Positions 1 through 6,081 are shown, counted from the first letter of the stretch. The stretch is DNA of 6,298 nucleotides from an uncultured beta proteobacterium (GCA_903917505.1 CAIXAY010000253.1:1-6298); one strand, 5' to 3'. Notes: generated from the letters alone by a model not told the origin. Made by a program: numbers and translations.

Positions 1-1
1 A

Positions 2-151
2 CTGCTCCGGCATCTTGCCGATATCGAGGACACCGTCAACCTGATCACCATCCCGGCGTCCTTCGGCGACATGTTTTACGATCTGCGCATGCACATCGAG
101 TTTGTCCGCGCGAGCCTGCTGGCGAAACAGGAACAGGAATCCCCGCAATAA
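2..151 (+). CDS. C-terminal end of an upstream protein (possibly a TAXI-type TRAP solute-binding protein)
   Basis: An open frame enters from the left edge and ends at TAA 149-151, leaving 49 residues. The tail is amphipathic and has no membrane segment. Its pattern (LxxIExxVNxIxIPxSFxDxxYxLRxHIxxVRxxL) resembles the C-terminal extension I recall from some membrane-anchored TAXI-family TRAP transporter solute-binding proteins of betaproteobacteria. That identification is from memory of the pattern and is tentative. Only 18 bases separate its stop from the DedA-rhodanese start on the same strand, so the two could be co-transcribed. The reading frame is well supported because it runs open to a stop just before the next gene; the function is not. 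Confidence 0.6.
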   Translation: MLRHLADIEDTVNLITIPASFGDMFYDLRMHIEFVRASLLAKQEQESPQ

Positions 152-169
152 GGGACAGGCGGCGGATCA

Positions 170-1153
170 ATGGATATTTCCCAGCTCAGCGAATCTCTGC
201 AGCGCGACGCCGTCTGGATCGTTTTCGTAAACGTTCTGTTGCAGCAGGCGGGGCTTCCGGTGCCTGCGGTTCCGACCTTGCTGCTGGCCGGCAGCCTGGC
301 CGCGACCTCGGGGCAGCTCGGCCCGGTGCTCGCCGCGGCGATTCTCGCCTCGGTGCTGGCCGACTGGCTCTGGTACCTGGCCGGACGGGCCTTCGGCTAT
401 CGTGTCCTGTCGGCCTTGTGCCGCATGTCGATCAACCCCGGCTCCTGCGTCAGCCAGACCGAGGACCGCTTCAACCGCTGGGGACCCGGTTCGCTGGTGC
501 TCGCCAAGTTCATTCCCGGCTTCTCCACCGTTGCCCCGCCAATCGCCGGTTCGCTGCGCATGGCGCTGCCAGGCTTCCTGCTCGCCGCGGCCGCGGGCGC
601 CGCCCTGTGGGCCGGGCTGGCCCTGGCCACCGGCTGGGTCATGCGCGACGAAGTGCGCGCCGCGATCATCGCATTGGAGAAAAACGCGGGAATTGCCACG
701 AGCGCGCTGGCCGTGGCGATCGCGGCCTGGCTCGGCTGGAAGCTGTTGCAGAAGCATCGCTTCCGCAAGCTGTCGGCGTTGCCGCACATCACGCCGGCCG
801 AACTCCTGGCCGTCCGGGAGTCGCAGCAGCCCCTGCTCCTCCTTGACCTGCGCGGCAGCCGCATGATCGCCGAAACCGGCGCCATCGCCGGAGCCAGCGT
901 CGCCGACCACGAGCACCTGCTCGATGCCGTCGCGGCGTGGCCCAAGACCCGGCCTATCGTCACCCTTTGCGCCTGCCCCGAGGATGCGGGCGCCATCCAG
1001 GCCGCGCATCGCCTGCTCGACGAAGGCTATCTGTCGGTGCGGCCACTCAGGGGCGGCTACGAAGCGTGGCTGGCGTTCATCGCGTCCCGCGCCACGACGG
1101 CGCCGGACGCGCCGCGCAAGCCGGATCGCCCGGCAGGCCGCGACGCAGGCTGA
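170..1153 (+). CDS. DedA-family membrane protein fused to a C-terminal rhodanese domain
   Basis: A 327-residue inner-membrane protein. Residues about 10-195 form a DedA (SNARE-associated, VTT-type) domain with hydrophobic stretches near 14-44, 51-77, 131-157 and 172-193. It carries the family landmarks D65, G72-R73 and a K-FIPG motif at 113-117 followed by APPIAG (122-127). DedA proteins support membrane homeostasis, and some are thought to move lipids. Residues about 205-305 look like a cytoplasmic rhodanese (sulfurtransferase-like) domain: DLR at 226-228, a Cys loop at 267-273 and the typical closing GGYEAW at 295-300. The Ala/Pro/Arg-rich tail (307-327) looks disordered. The start ATG is 18 bases after the preceding stop; the nearest purine run, AGGGA at 151-155, is rather far away. 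DedA-rhodanese fusions occur in proteobacteria, and their substrate is unknown to me. Divergent residues in both domains are described in the findings. Confidence 0.9.
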   Translation: MDISQLSESLQRDAVWIVFVNVLLQQAGLPVPAVPTLLLAGSLAATSGQLGPVLAAAILASVLADWLWYLAGRAFGYRVLSALCRMSINPGSCVSQTEDRFNRWGPGSLVLAKFIPGFSTVAPPIAGSLRMALPGFLLAAAAGAALWAGLALATGWVMRDEVRAAIIALEKNAGIATSALAVAIAAWLGWKLLQKHRFRKLSALPHITPAELLAVRESQQPLLLLDLRGSRMIAETGAIAGASVADHEHLLDAVAAWPKTRPIVTLCACPEDAGAIQAAHRLLDEGYLSVRPLRGGYEAWLAFIASRATTAPDAPRKPDRPAGRDAG

Positions 1154-1175
1154 GCGGCACGCGCGGCGGGCGGCG

Positions 1176-1187
1176 GCCGGCGCCGGC
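1176..1187. repeat. 12-bp perfect GC palindrome after the DedA-rhodanese gene
   Basis: GCCGGCGCCGGC is a perfect palindrome lying 22 bases after the DedA-rhodanese stop, within a very GC-rich 91-base gap. It could form a small hairpin that slows or ends transcription. No T-run follows, so I do not call a terminator. In DNA this GC-rich such a palindrome could also occur by chance. Confidence 0.35.
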
Positions 1188-1234
1188 GAACCCCAGGCAG
1201 TGCTCGCAGTCGAAGCTGCTCACGCTGATCTCAT

Positions 1235-1239
1235 GGGGG
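1235..1239 (+). promoter_or_regulatory. Ribosome binding site deciding the start at 1245
   Basis: GGGGG, followed by TCACC and then ATG at 1245, gives a normal 5-base spacing. The alternative in-frame ATG at 1233 would place this run inside the coding sequence and has no purine-rich stretch of its own. Confidence 0.5.
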
Positions 1240-1244
1240 TCACC

Positions 1245-1838
1245 ATGCCTGCGACACCTGAAAGCACGGCGAGCGTGCTGCAATCGCTTTCGTGGCTCGC
1301 CGCGATCGTCGCGGTCGGCTTCGGCGCCTGGAAATACTTCGACGAGAGCCGCGAAAAACGGCTTTGGGAGAAAGCCAAGCTGGCCAAGGAAATGCTGACC
1401 GACCTGAGCGCCGACCTCGAGGCGATCAACGCCTCCTACATGCTCGGCGCGTGGACCGGCCGGTGGTACGAGCGCGAGGAAAACGGCATCAAGGTCTCGT
1501 TCCAGGCCACGCAGGCGCAAGTCGCCGCGGTGCTCGATCCGGCCCGGGTCGCGCAATCGAACAACGAGCAGTATGTTCGCCAGTGTTTCGATGAACTCTT
1601 CTACCACCTCGACCTGTGCACCGGCGCGGCGCGCAGCGGACTCGTCGAGTGGACGGACATCAAGCCGCTCTTCGTCACCCTCTTCGCCGGCGTCGAGCGT
1701 GCCATGCTCGAACCGCTCAGGAAGTATGCCAGCTTCTCGAGATATTACCGGGCCGAATCGGTGCTCGAAGAACTGGTCGAAGCCGCCCTCAGCAAACCGC
1801 CTCCCGCCGAAGCGCCGCCAGGTTTTACGCGCTGCTGA
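1245..1838 (+). CDS. Hypothetical protein with one N-terminal membrane anchor
   Basis: A 197-residue protein I do not recognise. Residues about 11-29 form a single hydrophobic helix, followed by a basic and acidic juxtamembrane stretch (FDESREKRLWEKAKLAKEM, 32-50) that is probably a cytoplasmic helix. The remainder (50-183) is mixed helical sequence rich in Trp, Tyr and Leu, with no catalytic motif I can name. The C-terminus (184-197) is Pro-rich and ends in Cys. I chose the ATG at 1245 because a GGGGG run at 1235-1239 sits 5 bases upstream as a ribosome binding site. The in-frame ATG at 1233 lacks one, and the frame further upstream translates to Arg/Pro-rich shadow sequence overlapping the rhodanese domain. 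It lies 91 bases after that gene on the same strand, so co-transcription is possible. A role in the envelope or in signalling would be a guess. Confidence 0.75.
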   Translation: MPATPESTASVLQSLSWLAAIVAVGFGAWKYFDESREKRLWEKAKLAKEMLTDLSADLEAINASYMLGAWTGRWYEREENGIKVSFQATQAQVAAVLDPARVAQSNNEQYVRQCFDELFYHLDLCTGAARSGLVEWTDIKPLFVTLFAGVERAMLEPLRKYASFSRYYRAESVLEELVEAALSKPPPAEAPPGFTRC

Positions 1839-1877
1839 GCGGGGCCGTCGGGTCGCTGCATTTCGTCCTCGTCGCCT

Positions 1878-1901
1878 CGGGCGCGTCCGGCGCAGCGCCC
1901 G
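1878..1901. terminator. GC-rich hairpin after the membrane-anchored hypothetical gene (possible terminator)
   Basis: CGGGCGC (1878-1884) pairs perfectly with GCGCCCG (1895-1901) around a 10-base loop, 40 bases after the stop at 1838. The 7-bp stem is all G-C. No T-run follows, so it is not a classic intrinsic terminator. It may protect the 3' end or pause polymerase, or may be a chance product of the GC content. Confidence 0.3.
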
Positions 1902-1966
1902 CACAAGGCTTCCCGCGCCGCGATGCGCCGCCGCAAGGGCCCCGTCAAGGCCGGCGTTCGCGACTC

Positions 1967-2007
1967 ATTCTAATTATCCGACATCATCAGGCCCTTTGCG
2001 CTATTGT
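1967..2007 (+). promoter_or_regulatory. Candidate promoter of the hybrid histidine kinase gene
   Basis: This is the most AT-rich patch of the 207-base spacer. ATTCTAATTAT (1967-1977) resembles an UP element. CCGACA (1978-1983) matches 4 of 6 bases of a sigma-70 -35 box, and TATTGT (2002-2007) matches 4 of 6 of a -10 box, with an 18-base spacer. Transcription would start near 2014 and give a leader of about 30 bases carrying the ribosome binding site. TATAAG at 2022-2027 is a better -10 by sequence, but it would start the transcript inside the ribosome binding site, and the only -35-like TTGCGC is 20 bases away. The rest of the spacer shows only the hairpin listed separately. Confidence 0.25.
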
Positions 2008-2045
2008 TGGTCCCTTCGGCGTATAAGTCAGGAAACAAGAACGCC

Positions 2046-4394
2046 ATGCAAAGCGCAGCGCGCTACCGCACCTTCCTCGACGACCAGACCGAGCTGATCG
2101 GCCGCTTCCTCGCCGATGGCACGTTGACCTTCGTCAATGAAGTCTATGCCCGCTTTTTCGGCCAGACGGTGGCTCAACTCGTCGGCAGCAAGTGGCATCC
2201 CAAAGCCCATCCGGACGACATCGCCCTGATCGCGGCGAAGCTCGATACCCTGTCGCCGGACCGGCCGGTGGTCGAAATTGAAAATCGGGTGTATTCGGGC
2301 ACGGGCGAGCTTCGCTGGATGCAGTTCGTCAATTGCGCCTTCTTCGACGCCGATCGGCGGCTCGTCGAGATTCAGTCGGTCGGGCGCGACATCACCGAGC
2401 GAAAGGAAATTGAAAAAGCGCTCAGCCGGGTCAGCGAAAAGAATCTTGCGCTTCTGCGCAACGCCAGTGACGGGATCGGCATTCTCGATGCGCAAGGCTG
2501 CGCCATCGAGGTCAGCAACTCGTTCTGCACGATGCTCGGCTACTCGCGCGCCGAGATGCTGGGCATGCACGCTTCCCGCTGGGAGGCCAAGTTCGCAGGC
2601 GAGGACTTGGATCGCATCGTTGCAGAACACCTCGCCGCAGGCGAGCGGAAACAGCTTGAGACGCGTATCCGGCGAAAGGACGGGGCGATCTTCGACGTCG
2701 AGGTCAGCACCTTCCCGCTGGAACTGGATGGCCAGCCCGTGCTCTATTGTTCTGCGCGTGAGATCACGGAACGCAAAGCAAACGAAAGAAGGATTGCCGA
2801 CCTGCTCGATGAGCAGCAGGCAATTCTCGACAGCCACCTGGTCGGCCTGGTGTGGGTCAGGAATCGCCAGATCCTCTGGGCCAACGCCGCCTTCGCAACG
2901 ATGTTCGGCTATTCCGGGGACGAGCTTGTCGGAAAGTCGACACGGGTCATTTACCCGACCGATGAAGCCTATTACGCGTTCGCCGACAAGGCGCTGCCGG
3001 TTATCCAGAGCGGCAAGGTCTACCGGACCGAGATTGAACAGGTCCGCAAGGACGGAAGCCCGGGCTGGTACGAAATCAGTTGCGGATTGCCGCATCCCGG
3101 CGCCGAAGAGCAAATCTGCGTGTTCATCGATCGCACGGAAAACAGGCGCCTGCGCGACGAACTTGAACAGCACCGGGTTCATCTGCAACGCGAGGTCGAA
3201 GCGCGCACCGCGGACCTCTCGCTGGCCAAGGACGCGGCCGAAGCGGCCAATCACGCCAAGACGGCTTTCCTGGCCAACATGAGCCACGAGTTGCGCACGC
3301 CACTGAACGGCATCATGGGCATGACGGCGGTGGCTCTGCGCAGCACCGACGACCCCAGACAGAAGGACCATCTGAACAAGGTATTGCAGTCGTCGGAGCG
3401 ACTGCTTGGCCTGATCAACAACATTCTCGACATCGTCTGGATCGAATCCGAGCGCTTCGACCTGAAGCCAACGAACTTCGAACTGCATGACATTCTGGAA
3501 AAGCTGACCCAACAGCAGGGGGCCATGGCGCGAAGCAAAGGGCTTGAGTTCGCCATCGACCTTGCCCCTGAATTGGCGCGGCGACCGCTCAATGGCGATG
3601 CCCTTCGCCTGGGTCAGCTGCTGGCCCACCTGACCGGCAACGCGATCAAATACACGGACAGCGGAACGGTCATCGTGCGCATCGCCGTGGCCGAAGAGAC
3701 TCAGGCCGATGTTCTGCTGCGCTTTGAAATAAGAGACACCGGCATCGGGATTTCGGCGGAACAGCAAAAGCGTCTCTTCACCGCATTCGAGCAGGCCGAC
3801 ACCTCCCTGACCCGCAGGCACGGTGGAACCGGGCTGGGGCTCGCGCTCAGCAAGCGGTTGGCAAAAGCCCTGGGCGGCAGCATCGGCGTCGAAAGCGGGC
3901 CTGGCGGGGGCAGCGTCTTCTGGTTCTCCGCCCGCCTGGCCAAGATCGCGCGACTGATCGATGGCGAGCCTTTGAAAGACCCGCGCTGCGCCGAAAAGGC
4001 ATTGATCGCTTCGTGCACAGGGGCGCGCATTCTGCTGGCCGAGGACGAACCCTTCAATCAGGAGGTGACCAAGATCCTGATGGAAGAAGCCGGCCTGCGT
4101 GTCGACGTGGCCGACGATGGCGCGGCGGCCGTGGCGATGTCGGCAAAGACCGACTACGACCTGATCCTGATGGACTTGCGCATGCCCGTTCTGAGCGGCG
4201 TCGAGGCCACCCGGCAGATTCGCCGGCTGCACGGTCGAGCGAAGACGCCGATCCTGGCCTTGACCGCCAGCGTCTTCACCAAGCACAGCGACGAATGTTT
4301 CGCGGCCGGGATGAACGATTTCATCGGCAAGCCGGTCGGTCCGGAACTCTTGTTCGCGACACTGCTTAAATGGCTGGAAAAGACCGAAAGTTAG
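2046..4394 (+). CDS. Soluble hybrid sensor histidine kinase (PAS-PAS-PAS-HisKA-HATPase-REC)
   Basis: A 782-residue cytoplasmic hybrid kinase; no membrane segment or signal peptide is visible. Three PAS sensor domains lie at about 7-120, 133-244 and 254-367, the first two closing with DITERK-type ends. A helical linker (about 366-405) leads to the dimerisation and phospho-acceptor domain, with H-box SHELRTPLNG and His414. The ATP-binding domain has an N-box (Asn532, KYT 535-537), DTGIGIS (564-570) and GTGLGL (594-599). The C-terminal receiver domain (about 660-778) has an acidic cluster at 666-668, the phospho-acceptor Asp710 in LILMDLRMP, Thr740 and Lys762. All catalytic residues are present, so it should autophosphorylate and pass phosphate to its own receiver. 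It has no HPt domain, so output needs a separate partner, and none lies in this window. I took ATG 2046, with AGGAAA (2030-2035) upstream, over the in-frame TTG at 2004, which overlaps the promoter candidate. The ligand cannot be read from sequence. Confidence 0.95.
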   Translation: MQSAARYRTFLDDQTELIGRFLADGTLTFVNEVYARFFGQTVAQLVGSKWHPKAHPDDIALIAAKLDTLSPDRPVVEIENRVYSGTGELRWMQFVNCAFFDADRRLVEIQSVGRDITERKEIEKALSRVSEKNLALLRNASDGIGILDAQGCAIEVSNSFCTMLGYSRAEMLGMHASRWEAKFAGEDLDRIVAEHLAAGERKQLETRIRRKDGAIFDVEVSTFPLELDGQPVLYCSAREITERKANERRIADLLDEQQAILDSHLVGLVWVRNRQILWANAAFATMFGYSGDELVGKSTRVIYPTDEAYYAFADKALPVIQSGKVYRTEIEQVRKDGSPGWYEISCGLPHPGAEEQICVFIDRTENRRLRDELEQHRVHLQREVEARTADLSLAKDAAEAANHAKTAFLANMSHELRTPLNGIMGMTAVALRSTDDPRQKDHLNKVLQSSERLLGLINNILDIVWIESERFDLKPTNFELHDILEKLTQQQGAMARSKGLEFAIDLAPELARRPLNGDALRLGQLLAHLTGNAIKYTDSGTVIVRIAVAEETQADVLLRFEIRDTGIGISAEQQKRLFTAFEQADTSLTRRHGGTGLGLALSKRLAKALGGSIGVESGPGGGSVFWFSARLAKIARLIDGEPLKDPRCAEKALIASCTGARILLAEDEPFNQEVTKILMEEAGLRVDVADDGAAAVAMSAKTDYDLILMDLRMPVLSGVEATRQIRRLHGRAKTPILALTASVFTKHSDECFAAGMNDFIGKPVGPELLFATLLKWLEKTES

Positions 4395-4409
4395 CGACCT
4401 CGTGCTGGC

Positions 4410-4430
4410 AGCGAGATCACGCGGCTCGCT
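4410..4430. terminator. Hairpin just after the hybrid kinase gene (weak terminator candidate)
   Basis: AGCGAG (4410-4415) pairs with CTCGCT (4425-4430) around a 9-base loop, starting 16 bases after the kinase stop. The following bases, CTTCGTAT, are only moderately T-rich. It may work together with the second hairpin at 4491-4518. Confidence 0.3.
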
Positions 4431-4490
4431 CTTCGTATCCGCGGCGCGCCTTGGCGCTTCTGTTCAGCGGCGGCCCGGCCGGCCTTGCGG

Positions 4491-4518
4491 AAAAATGACG
4501 GCTTCGCTACATTTTTTT
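4491..4518. terminator. A-tract/T-tract hairpin between the kinase and the five-cysteine protein gene
   Basis: AAAAATG (4491-4497) is the exact inverse of CATTTTT (4510-4516) around a 12-base loop, and the T-run continues to 4518. A seven-T run stands out in such GC-rich DNA. It follows a GC block containing the palindrome GGCCGGCC (4477-4484). The layout suggests an intrinsic terminator, possibly active in both directions, but the stem is AT-rich and therefore weak. The same AT-rich patch could instead help promoter function for the next gene: TAAGAT at 4531-4536 matches 4 of 6 bases of a -10 box, although I see no good -35. Confidence 0.4.
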
Positions 4519-4579
4519 GGCGACTCGCGGTAAGATCATCGGCTTCAACAAAGCGTCTGACAGGGAGTGGCGGAATGTT

Positions 4580-5044
4580 ATGAAAAGGATTTCGTGGCCT
4601 TTGTTCAGTCTGACGATCGTCATTCTCGGCTTCCTGGCCTGGATCACCGACGGAATCACTCTCGAAGGCGAGCGCACCATTTATACCCCGCAATGCCAGG
4701 GCGGCGAGTGGCAGGGAAGCACCTGCACCGGCAAGCTCGTCGCCGGCGATCGTTATCGTTTCCGGGCGCTGCGGGCACACAACGAGGTCTTCTTCTGGAC
4801 GTCGGGAGCGACGGGGCAATCCGGGAAATTCACGGATTGCGTGATCAAGGATGGGCGGAATTGGAAATGCAATCCGAACGCCGAACTTTCCCGGACGATC
4901 ACCCGGGAAATGGTGCGCGGCTGCCCGGTCGCGGATGCCTCGGGACAGGCGCTGCCATTCCATCAGATTTCCAAGTTTCGCTGGATGATTTTGAATCTGG
5001 GCATTCCTACGGGGAATGCAGTCAGCGAGCCGAAGACCAACTGA
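4580..5044 (+). CDS. Hypothetical five-cysteine protein, membrane-anchored or exported
   Basis: A 154-residue protein I do not recognise. It begins MKR and then a hydrophobic stretch (about 5-21), which is either a signal peptide or an uncleaved membrane anchor; the mature part would lie in the periplasm. Five cysteines (C39, C49, C87, C97, C115) lie in that part. The matching 10-residue spacing of C39/C49 and C87/C97 would suit two disulfides. There is no lipobox Cys near the signal end. The ATG at 4580 follows GGCGGA (4569-4574, 5 bases away) and AGGGAG (4562-4567). An in-frame TTG start at 4517 would put a charged stretch before the hydrophobic segment and begin inside the T-run, so I reject it. 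Signal peptide and cysteine placement support a real gene. It has its own spacers on both sides, so it is probably transcribed alone. Confidence 0.75.
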   Translation: MKRISWPLFSLTIVILGFLAWITDGITLEGERTIYTPQCQGGEWQGSTCTGKLVAGDRYRFRALRAHNEVFFWTSGATGQSGKFTDCVIKDGRNWKCNPNAELSRTITREMVRGCPVADASGQALPFHQISKFRWMILNLGIPTGNAVSEPKTN

Positions 5045-5099
5045 AACCGCAACAGCGGCCGTTGATGCCCGACGATAGCCCCTGCGGGGACAAGCGCTG

Positions 5100-5183
5100 A
5101 ATCGATTGCGCTGCGCAGCGGCTTCGACTGTCTGAAATCGCCGGCAACCAGCCCCGGCCGGGCCCCGGCCGGGAAATCGATTG
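5100..5183. repeat. Palindrome and tandem-repeat cluster upstream of the CNB-DUF1003 gene
   Basis: The 164-base spacer holds several ordered repeats. AATCGATTG occurs twice, at 5100-5108 and 5175-5183; its first eight bases are a perfect palindrome, and the copies start 75 bases apart. Next to the first copy is a 12-bp perfect palindrome, CGCTGCGCAGCG (5109-5120). Next to the second are two tandem copies of GCCCCGGCCGG (5151-5161 and 5162-5172), each with a CCGGCCGG palindrome core. The arrangement suggests paired operator sites or a GC hairpin around the promoter of the next gene, but no family of site is recognised. A smaller CCCC-TGC-GGGG hairpin lies at 5079-5089. I could not pick a convincing -10/-35 pair. 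Confidence 0.45.
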
Positions 5184-5199
5184 AGCTACGCTATGTCGC

Positions 5200-5205
5200 G
5201 AGGGA
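5200..5205 (+). promoter_or_regulatory. Ribosome binding site of the CNB-DUF1003 gene
   Basis: GAGGGA ends 3 bases before the ATG at 5209; counted from its GAGG core the spacing is 5 bases. It is a strong site and fixes the start, which also places the first residues correctly at the head of the cyclic-nucleotide-binding fold. Confidence 0.6.
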
Positions 5206-5208
5206 CCC

Positions 5209-6066
5209 ATGGCCTGCAACCCCGAAGTACTGAAGGAAGTTCCACTCTTTGCCCTGCTCGACGACGACGAACTGGCGGTCCTGGCCAGCCAGGTCGAACT
5301 GCGCAATTTCAAGCCGCGCCAGAGAATCTACCGGATGGGCGATCGGAGCGAACGCGCCTTCATCATGGTATCCGGTTCCGTCGAAGTGACGACCATCGAC
5401 GAGGACAACCAGATCGTCGTGCTGGACATGCCGAGCCACGGCGAGGTATTCGGCTTTGCGGCAATGCTCGCGCACACCGAACACCACACCAATGCCACGG
5501 CGATCGACGACACCGAGTGCATCGAGCTCGACCTCAACGACATCACCGTCCTGCTCAGGAAGAAACCGGATGCCGGCCTCGACTTGATGAGCGTCATGGG
5601 CAAGCAGTTCCATGCCACTGAAAGGCTTGTCCGCCTGCGCGCCGCGCGCAATCCGAACGACGTGATCGAGGACGCGGAAACCGTCGGCGAGCGGATCGCC
5701 GACGTGGTGGCCAGCTTCGGCGGCTCGTGGACCTTCATCGTCAGCTTCGCCGCGGTGCTCGCCGTGTACGCGGCGATCAACGTCGAACTCGGCGGCGAGG
5801 CCTGGGATCCCTACCCCTTCATCCTGCTCAACCTCTTTCTGTCGATGCTCGCCGCGATCCAGGCGCCGGTCATCATGATGAGCCAGAACCGTCAGGACAA
5901 GAAGGACCGCCTGCGCAGCGAACTGGATTTCGAAGTCAATCGCCGGGCGCACGCGGAGATCCAGGGGCTCGCCCACCGCATCAACATGCTGCACGACAAG
6001 ATCGACGACGTCGATGAGCTGGTCCGCAAGTCTAAGGATGAGCCGGGCGGCAAGCAGCCAGCCTAG
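5209..6066 (+). CDS. Cyclic-nucleotide-binding-like domain fused to a DUF1003 membrane domain
   Basis: A 285-residue inner-membrane protein. Residues about 8-130 form a CRP/CNB-like beta-roll beginning with the typical LKEVPLFALLDDDELAVLA (8-26), with GD at 44-45, VSGSVEV (54-60) and the phosphate-cassette region GEVFGFAAML (78-87). Residues about 155-265 match DUF1003: GGSWTFIVSF (171-180), DPYPFILLNLFLSMLAAIQAP (200-220) and IMMSQNRQDKKDR (222-234). They contain two membrane helices (about 172-190 and 203-224) and a charged cytoplasmic coiled-coil-like tail (230-273). There is no helix-turn-helix, so this is not a transcription factor. I infer that the soluble domain senses a small molecule and alters the membrane domain, whose function is unknown. 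The cassette lacks two residues CRP uses for cAMP (see findings). The gene converges on the Usp gene with a 14-base gap between stops. Confidence 0.9.
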   Translation: MACNPEVLKEVPLFALLDDDELAVLASQVELRNFKPRQRIYRMGDRSERAFIMVSGSVEVTTIDEDNQIVVLDMPSHGEVFGFAAMLAHTEHHTNATAIDDTECIELDLNDITVLLRKKPDAGLDLMSVMGKQFHATERLVRLRAARNPNDVIEDAETVGERIADVVASFGGSWTFIVSFAAVLAVYAAINVELGGEAWDPYPFILLNLFLSMLAAIQAPVIMMSQNRQDKKDRLRSELDFEVNRRAHAEIQGLAHRINMLHDKIDDVDELVRKSKDEPGGKQPA

Positions 6067-6081
6067 GCCAAGCGCCGGCCT
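6065..6081. terminator. Small inverted repeat between convergent genes
   Basis: AGGCC (6065-6069) pairs with GGCCT (6077-6081) around a 7-base loop, overlapping the stop codons of the two convergent genes. A shared, bidirectional terminator would be expected here, but the stem is short and there is no T-run in either direction, so this is weak. Confidence 0.25.

Noticed and set aside
167..1009. A 280-codon minus-strand frame opposite the DedA-rhodanese gene
   Set aside because: Gly/Arg/Gln-rich low-complexity translation without motifs; the plus strand is clearly DedA plus rhodanese.
924..1244. Extension of the membrane-anchored hypothetical protein to an upstream ATG at 924
   Set aside because: The added residues are Arg/Pro/Ala-rich and overlap the rhodanese domain out of frame; a good ribosome binding site exists at 1235-1239 for ATG 1245.
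1573..2097. Plus-strand open frames (1573-2097 and 1616-2026) across the 3' end of the hypothetical gene and the spacer, considered as a frameshifted extension
   Set aside because: Low-complexity Arg/Ser-rich translations with no motif; the gene in the main frame ends naturally and no frameshift signal is seen.
2028..4286. A 752-codon open frame on the minus strand opposite the hybrid kinase
   Set aside because: Long antisense frames are common in GC-rich genes. Its translation has no domain, while the plus strand encodes a complete kinase with every catalytic motif.
4391..4963. A 190-codon minus-strand frame opposite the five-cysteine protein
   Set aside because: No motif, and it runs through the hairpin-containing spacer; the plus-strand gene has a signal peptide and ribosome binding site.
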